Assembly: GCA_940671915.1 (NCBI GenBank) | Contig: CALNVZ010002100.1 | Coordinates: 14,374,212 to 14,438,211, forward strand | Direction of reading: 5' to 3' | DNA length: 64,000 nucleotides | Source: Paracentrotus lividus | Lineage: Eukaryota; Echinodermata; Echinoidea; Camarodonta; Echinidae | Part shown: piece by piece, positions 56,760 to 64,000 of the stretch | Numbering within the stretch: position 1 is the first letter of the stretch | Layout: every line of letters begins with the position of its first letter | The notes under the pieces: model-generated | What the model was told of the DNA's origin: nothing | The model's input: the letters and a program-made list of their open reading frames with translations, nothing else | Databases searched by the model: none | Position numbers and translations under genes: made by a program

Positions 56760-59700
56760 CTGCTGGACATGTACAATCGATTGTGACCTCGTCGTCCCTA
56801 GTTTTTGTTTTATTTTGGTCTAATGCAGGTTATGGGAATCAATCCTGTCCATGTTACTGAGGTATACACCAATATCAAACCAGTGAAATAAACTATCATA
56901 AATTGATTTTAAAAGGAAACTTGAAAGCATCATCTGGGACCCGTTGATAACTAATGTAATCCAAGATCTCAGCTTATTGTTCCACTTGCACATTTGTCTA
57001 TGAATTCCTGTCCAAGATAGGTAAATTGTTTTCGCTCTTTGCCAGTAGCTCTCGGCACAAATCTCACTGCAGTTTCATTGCTAAAACTGTCTTTAGTTAT
57101 TTCATATTGTTGTGCGATCAAGTGAATTTGGTTCTCCCTTAACTTGAGTTGAGCTTTCATATATCATTTAAATCATATCCATGTAAATATATGGACATAA
57201 TATTAAACTGCACTTAATATCTTAAGAGATTAGAAATCTTCTATCTTCCATACTATATACATTCTCAAATTCTTGTACGAGCTATAATTAGTGCATATAT
57301 AGCAATATAATTTGTATAATTATCTAATTACCTTATCAATTTCCTAATATGTAATGAACGTGCTAATATCCGCTTAATTTTTTTCCCTCACAAACCACTC
57401 AATCTACAAACTGTCATGGGTGACTAGAGGTTAATCGTCATGCCAAAATTAGACTGATGTATTAAAGAGCATGTTGTTGCTAGCCCTCGGCGAACATACG
57501 GTCAGGATTTATTCTTGTCGGGGTAGTGGAGTCACATTGGTCCCCAAGAAAGCTCTCTCTCAGTGTGAAGAAATGATTTATCTACCATGAAGACACGGGC
57601 ATTCTGTTGGCGTAACGTCTGCCGCTAATTCAAAGCAGTCATGGTAATCATCATGGCCTAGTTCCACATTTGCCCATCGACACTTATGACCTATTTACTT
57701 GTCCTACTTTTGTTTTAAGGCGAAGAGAAAAAAAGGGGCTTTTGGGCGAAAAGAGGATTAGGGAAAAAGACAGTAATCTAGGTAATAGCCATGCTTAAGT
57801 GGAGCCTCATACTTGATCCGCAAATCACTTCACTAATGAAAATGAAACTAATTTGCAATGTATCTGAAATTGAAACCATTCATCTCATGAAATGTTCAGG
57901 TACTTTCATACAAAATTGGATTTTGAAGCCTCTGCAATAAAAAGAAATAAAAACCGTATTTCAATATATTTATCTTTCTAATCTTGACACTCTGACTTTA
58001 TATTTTGTATGTAAATTTTATAGAGTATTGCTATCTGTGAAGCTTTATTCTTACACATTATAAATTCCATTTAATAAAATAAAAACAGAGTAAAGTATTT
58101 CCATATCAAACCAGTTGGAAATAGAATAATTTCATAAAAATTAAGATGTAATGATGTTTTGTATATCTACTATGTGAATAAATGTGGAAAATTTGTTAAC
58201 ATAAGGTATTTTTGTTCTACCCGTGGCACTATCATAGATATCCATGAAAGTCTAGGATGCCTAAAAAACAAAAATCTACCAAGTAGAGATGAACAAATAG
58301 GAAGTAATAAATAAAAAAATGAAATGATTAATAATTAATTTCAAATGACACACAAGAAAAATGAAGCCTTTGGAACAAAACATAACAAAAATATCATATT
58401 TCCTATATATGCATCACAGTGATTCATCACATATTCTACAAAAAAAAATAAAACATCTCAGTGACACCCCCGTAAACAAATCCACCATATCTTCCCCCTC
58501 CATTCATCACCATGACAACAGCGAGAAACTTCGGAATTTATCAGAAAATCTAGTCATCTCTAGACGAGCATCATCGAAAAGCTCTTACGACAGAAAAAGC
58601 ATCCATTCGATCATGAGACTAAAATAGGTACCCTTCTGTTATGATATCATGTCGGTGACTTAGCTATGAGTGAGACACAATAGCGTTACTTCCAAGTCGC
58701 TGAGCTGGCTCGCTCCAGGTTTTAATTCTTCTCCGGCGATGCGCAAGTCTGATTGCGCTACCAACGACCTTCGTGCTTACCCACGTTTAAAAGAATAAAT
58801 CAATGGGACTTTAGAAAACAAGATAATTGTAAAACTCTTGTGAGAGATATCATATACGTCGTGATGAGTCATGTTGGTCGAGTCAGGTTGCCTTCTAATG
58901 AATTAATACGATATATATCTAGTTAGGGTTAGTCTAGGAAAGCAACAAATTGGCATCAGTAGACGTCAAAGGTGTGATCAATCAATTTAGAGATGAGAAA
59001 ATGAGCAGTTAGGAATCACTGGATGGCGCGAGGTTTTCCGGCACGTAACCAGTGGTGTTTCTTATCAAGGTAGATAGCTTCATACTGACTCACTTCAAGC
59101 GATTCTTTGAGATGCAAAAAACAGAGCGACATAAGATGTCCCCTTCGATTTTCCTCACAGACGTTAAATTTAAATCTTATTTCCCACTATGTCTGACTTT
59201 GAATTTAAACTTACATGTAAATTGAATAGTGCAGAATTGGTTGATAAAGTTTTAGTACTTATTAGGATGACATTCATTTTTTTTAATGAACATCATATGC
59301 CAAAGAATACAAATCAGTTGACATATCAGTTATAGAAATGTAGGTAATTCAATACTCTCTCTTTTGAATCTATTGAAAATTTGCACCAGTGTGAGACAAA
59401 TTTCTGTAACAGCAATCTTAACTCAATTCAATTCAAAACTTTCATACATGCATAGTCCATGTTATTCCTTCCGTAGATACATTTCTCTTGATAATCTCAA
59501 GCAAGCCATCAGCTTCAGTAATCATTATTACAATCTGGCGTAAATATCTGCCGTAATAATTAAAATAATCTCACATACTTTCTGAATTCTTGTTTGACCT
59601 CATCTCAACCTTTCCACGCCATCTGTCTGTCTGTCTCTCCCTGTTTCTATGTCTATGTCTCCACATCTCTACCTGCATCTCCATCTCTTTCTTTATGTTG

Positions 59701-62040
59701 GTTTTTTCTTTCTCCTTTTGTTATCTACATGTCTGTTTGGATGTTTCTCCCTCCTGCTTTGTACAAAATATCTCTCTTCTTTTCTATGTCACTCATTACC
59801 TATCCTACATATTTTATTTTCTCATGCAAAGTGTAACATGATTATATGACCCTACGCCAATCCAGCCGAGATACCAGGGTAGTTCTAAGACACAGCATGA
59901 CTTTCAGGGATGCATTGTTGGGGAGCAGTGATGCTCGATTTGTTTCTGATTAAAATCATCCAAATCATTCGAGCCTACTCGTCAGTAAAAGCTGCAATAA
60001 TTACAAACCCTTCCTGGTATAATCTTCAGTCCAATGGAAGAGAAGATGCAGAGGAAATCCTGTGTGTTTGCAGGATAAAGGGCTATTCTTTCACATAAGT
60101 GGCTAAAAAAAAAAATACATTTTACATTATTTTACATTATTATCCATACAGAGGGTTTTTAGAGGCCAAATACAAGTGTTATTTTGTTGATGCACTTCAT
60201 AAACTTGACCTACTTTACAAAGTTCGTTGAACTCGCCCAATATTGTGGCCTCGCTGCCCAATATCGAAAATATTGGGCAGCAAGAGGGGGAATCTCCAAA
60301 ATGCAGCGACACGTTACAATTCATTTATCTTAATTCCTTTGTTATGTCACAATCACTTCAGCCCATTTGAGCTAGGCCTACGCGTCAAATGAATTGCGCG
60401 CACTTTATTTGTACTCGTTTTTAGCATTTTTTTTTTTTTTTGGGGGGGGTGCAATTTAATTTTTTTTGTGGGGCATTTTTTTTTTTTTTTTTTTGGAAGG
60501 GGGGGGGGTCTTTTTTGGGGGCACTTTTTTTTTCAAAAATAGATTGTATTCCGAAACAAAATTGTGGGTGGGGTGAGAATACATAAATGAAATTTTTAAA
60601 ATGTGATTAAAAACATATGGGGGCCCTATGTGTAAAATCTCTGTATAGATAATATAAAAATATTAGATGTACTATTTTCGGTCAATACAAGAATATGAAC
60701 TCGCTTTTCAAAATATTGGGACGTTCGTTATCGTAGACTCTATTCCTTGTATCACCTCAAGGCCACCAATATTCTAATAATTATTGAGTATGGCTGTATT
60801 GAATTCTTCCAACAAAATATTCTTTCAAAGAAATTGAAGTATGAGCAGTAACCACAACATTCAGGCAACTAAGAGCAAGGGGTCTCATTGATTGTTTCAA
60901 ATGAAAGTGATACATGTGACTGGCGCTTTTACTTATTTTGTTAACTTATAATTTCATCTAAAATAAGGAATTGTAATGTCTGTAGAAACTAAAATCATTG
61001 AAATATGTGAACAAAAACAAAGCTAGCAACCATTTAAAAATTGATGAAAATGACATTTTCAAAGAGATTCCAATTTATGTAAATTTGTAATATTATAGTT
61101 ACTTTCTAGTGAAATTGTTATAACTATAGAATTAGCGTTATAAGCGTCAACAACCTTTGCTCAATTGCTGCTCTCTCTTACAGTCTATCGAGCTCACGGT
61201 ACATTAATAATAATTGTCTTCTCTATATGTGTTTATGCTTTTATATCCTTTTCTACTTAATTCCAAGGTTGATGCTTTGCAAGAGAGAAGAGTCTGACAT
61301 TGATAATAAATACGAGGACAAAATAAAACAATTAGATCATTTCTGAAAAATTATAAAATCATACCAATAAAAAAAAATGAAAACAAGAAGATCAACTGTC
61401 ACTTTATTATCAAAAGACAGAAATTTCATCTCCTCACGAAACAGCTAAGATGCTAATAGAAACAAACATCACAAATAAAAAAAGTCCATCGCGCAGCTTT
61501 GTACGCCAGCCCATGATGCATATGTGGTATGCGCGTAGTCATATCAGGCTGTTAATCCACTAATTACCACAGATGTGCAACAAAAAGCCATGCTATTCTC
61601 GGCCCTTTGCCAATTTGGCGGTGAACAACCAAAGACAAAAAAAAAAAAAAAAAAGATTCAGGATAGAAACCGAGAACTACTCAGACACCCACGCAAGACA
61701 GTCATCTCAAGTGCGGGAAGGCCAATGTGTCCACAGACAACGGGAAAGATTTTCTATCTATGGATGACATCGAGGGAAATGATAGATGTAGATGATGCCA
61801 CAGCCTACATCATCTTCTTAGTCTGGAAATCGCCAGCGGCCATGTTGCGAGCTCTGGTTGCCGTGGTTACTGGTTACACAGGCCCATCTCCTCCTTCGGG
61901 GTCTCTCTTCAATAAAATAAAACCCATTTCCAGGACATTGAATATCTATCTTTACGGTTTACCAACTAGTCTTGTTACTAATGGTATTGTTTGATCTTGT
62001 GATCTCATTGGAAATATTTTCCTGCTTTGAACCAATTTTA
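56760..62040. other. No gene recognised
   Basis: AT-rich overall. 57380-57780 and 58620-58800 are complex, repeat-free and without a long frame. A near-perfect 14-15-bp hairpin on GCTGCCCAATAT lies at 60247-60285. T/G homopolymer blocks at 60428-60530. An RFX-like GTTGCCGTGGTTAC at 61857-61870. Confidence 0.4.
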
Positions 62041-62047
62041 CCCACTA

Positions 62048-63182
62048 TTTAACCCTTTGACGCGCGGCCGTGTGAAATGCGATTGTTACCATTCCTGTGG
62101 TGGAGCGTTTTAGTACACGCTGACAGTACTATAGAAATTGTTATGTTTTGTGCTTTCATTACTCCTTGCATCTAACCGGTCATTTCTTCATGATTGTAGT
62201 AAATATAAACATGAAAGGCAGACATTTTTCTATCTAAACTGTAAGGCAAAGTCATCAAAACCAAATATAAGACGCGTTATTTGTAAAGAAAAACAGTCAT
62301 TTTTGGCAGAAGTTCCGCTTTCTTCTTTCCAGTAGATTCACAATGCAAGAGTGCGTAATGCATGTACAGCACGCACGGTTCGATCGATGAGCCTACTGAA
62401 TAGCACTTGAAAAGAGGTCTTGTTCTGTTTCTTTAAATTATTTCTATAAAATATGGATTAAAGATCAGTAGCGGCCGGCTTCGCAACTCAGGACAATGGG
62501 CACCTTGACTAAGCACCATTCATTAAAAGTGCAGTGTAATTTGAAAAATAAAAAGCGGGACTTATATCTTATAATACCCTACTGCATATGCATACTTTAC
62601 ATCTAATTACATCGTCATAGTTACAACAACTAGTTCAAGCAAAATTCAGATAATCGACCCCTCTCATTATCGTGATTAATATATATAACCTAGGGAGAAT
62701 CGGAAATCGACAGGCATAATATCTCCATGCAACTAATGTTTCATACATCTATAATAATGAACATTGTTTTAATCCCTTAACCTTTCTATTTCTCTCTATT
62801 GTTCTCATTCTCAATCTTTATCTCTCATATTTCTCCTCTCGAGCTAGCTTTATTTGATTATTTCTTCCTCTCCGGACGCGTACGCGTACGCCAAAAGTTA
62901 AGATCGGGAATTCGTTTCTTATGTAAAAAATTATGGTAATGCTGAAATGAAGTGAATTTTTCTTGATTTTTTCCACGTAACTAGGTTATTTCTTTGATGG
63001 ATATTAAAAATGAATATATCTTTGTCCTATTCCTCAAGAATTTAGCCCCAAAAAGCGGGTGAAAAGCCGAAAAAGCTTGTCAATATATTAGAGAATTATC
63101 TCGGCTTCTGTAGAAGCCCGTCGTAGCAGACTGAACACCTCGCTCGGCTTCTGTAGAAGCCCGTCGCACCCAAAGGGTTAAA
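62048..63182. mobile_element. ~1.1-kb candidate TIR element, TTTAACCCTTTG ends
   Basis: TTTAACCCTTTG at 62048-62059 is the exact reverse complement of 63171-63182. Both ends continue into GC-rich sequence (ACGCGCGGCCG and GCCCGTCGCACC). Near the right end CGGCTTCTGTAGAAGCCCGT occurs twice (63102-63121 region and 63143-63162 region), each a hairpin in itself (GCTTC TGTA GAAGC). No ORF of interest inside. Confidence 0.5.
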
Positions 63183-63349
63183 CATTTATGAAGACAAAAG
63201 TTTTTATGAGAAATGCTATATGCACCAATTGTACATCATAAGAAATGCATGACTTTCAATGAAATAAAAACTTTACAGCTAGGTTCATGTAGGTCTGTAT
63301 TTCTATTTCATAATACAAGGTTTTAAAAAAATTGTTTATTGTTTTGTTA

Positions 63350-64000
63350 TAGAAATTCTACCAAAATCAATGTGATACTAAGTCCACCATTTAATGATTC
63401 TCACAATAAACATACATTTTACATCTATACCTTAGATTCCCCCCTTTTGTTTGTTTTTTTTTTTGGGGGGGGAGCATGGTTTATTTGTTTAATAAAAATA
63501 TACATGGAAAAATATGTAAATCTATATCCATAAATCCTTAAAATATTGAAATTTTACTAAAATCAATATGATACAATGTCAGCATATGAGCTAGTTAGCA
63601 ATTCTCACAATAAACAAGCATTTCATATCTCTACTGTAGATGACTGAGAGAAAGTGTGTAACAATACAGATGGAAGCTCAACAATAAAATCATTGCATAT
63701 ACACCACAAGATGGTGCTGTTTCATTTCTCCCTGCAACAACACTACATGTAGGAGTTGCAACAGACCACCAGTTATCATTTCTATCATGTACATTGTCGA
63801 AGCTCAAAGTTGCAGTTATGATGGAAAATAATTTCAAGAGGAATCAAAAGAAACATACATGGGATGTGCAAAATAATTCTTTATAATGATTGACATCTGT
63901 TGAAAAAATGTGGAGAAATGACGAAAGGAAGGTATATGACAGAGAGAAACTGTGGCAATACAGATCGAAGCTCAACTATAAAATCATTGCATTTCCAACA
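63350..64000 (+). repeat. Degenerate tandem repeats running to the window end
   Basis: AAATTCTACCAAAATCAATG, then TGATAC and TTCTCACAATAAACA (from 63352), recurs from 63549. AACAATACAGATGGAAGCTC, then AACAATAAAATCATTGCAT (from about 63660), recurs from 63955. The array probably continues beyond the window. Confidence 0.6.

Noticed and set aside
56534..56776. - strand ORF with Asp-Ser-Ser-Cys repeats
   Set aside because: Product of the 12-bp minisatellite; the opposite frame is the more protein-like reading.
61575..61994. 139-codon + strand ORF
   Set aside because: Contains a poly-lysine run from an A tract and has no recognisable domain; not supported.

Overview
The window looks like a gene-poor, AT-rich stretch of an animal nuclear genome, most probably an echinoderm and perhaps a sea urchin. 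This rests on intron-containing TRIM-type architecture, tRNA-derived SINE sequence, many short inverted-repeat elements, long (GA)n tracts, GCGAGCGCGAAGCGCGAGC-type repeats, and a strong excess of the palindrome TAGGCCTA (9 exact copies found by eye). The taxonomic call is inference from sequence style; no search was run.

Only two protein genes can be supported. On the + strand, 6137-8433 holds a two-exon TRIM-like gene: RING, B-box 1, B-box 2, then a C-terminal beta-propeller-like region. It lacks the usual RING/B-box linker and has no visible coiled coil. On the - strand, 19632-20204 is an intact single-exon 190-residue membrane protein with MAPEG/TMEM79-like features. Downstream of its stop (19100-19631) lie four decayed tandem copies of its own last ~40 codons.

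Layout. 1-5400: interspersed repeats, including three ~405-bp direct copies of one repeat, one interrupted by a 261-bp inverted-repeat element; a 65-bp tandem array; nested hairpins. 5400-8500: TRIM-like gene. 8500-12000: two TIR elements. 12000-19000: GA-rich, mostly featureless, with a hammerhead-ribozyme-like core at 12631-12686. 19000-20220: MAPEG-like gene and its decayed copies. 20220-30100: several foldback/MITE-like elements, a CpG-dense promoter-like patch at 23040-23130, GA tracts and an 865-bp TIR element. 30100-64000: no gene recognised. This part has tandem repeats, a palindrome whose two arms each contain a tRNA-like sequence (33584-33946), a tRNA-derived SINE, a TIR element near the right end, and stretches of complex unique sequence that could be regulatory.

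The two genes show no functional link. The recurring theme is inverted-repeat DNA: at least ten independent foldback or TIR elements, three of them built by repeating one short word in both orientations.
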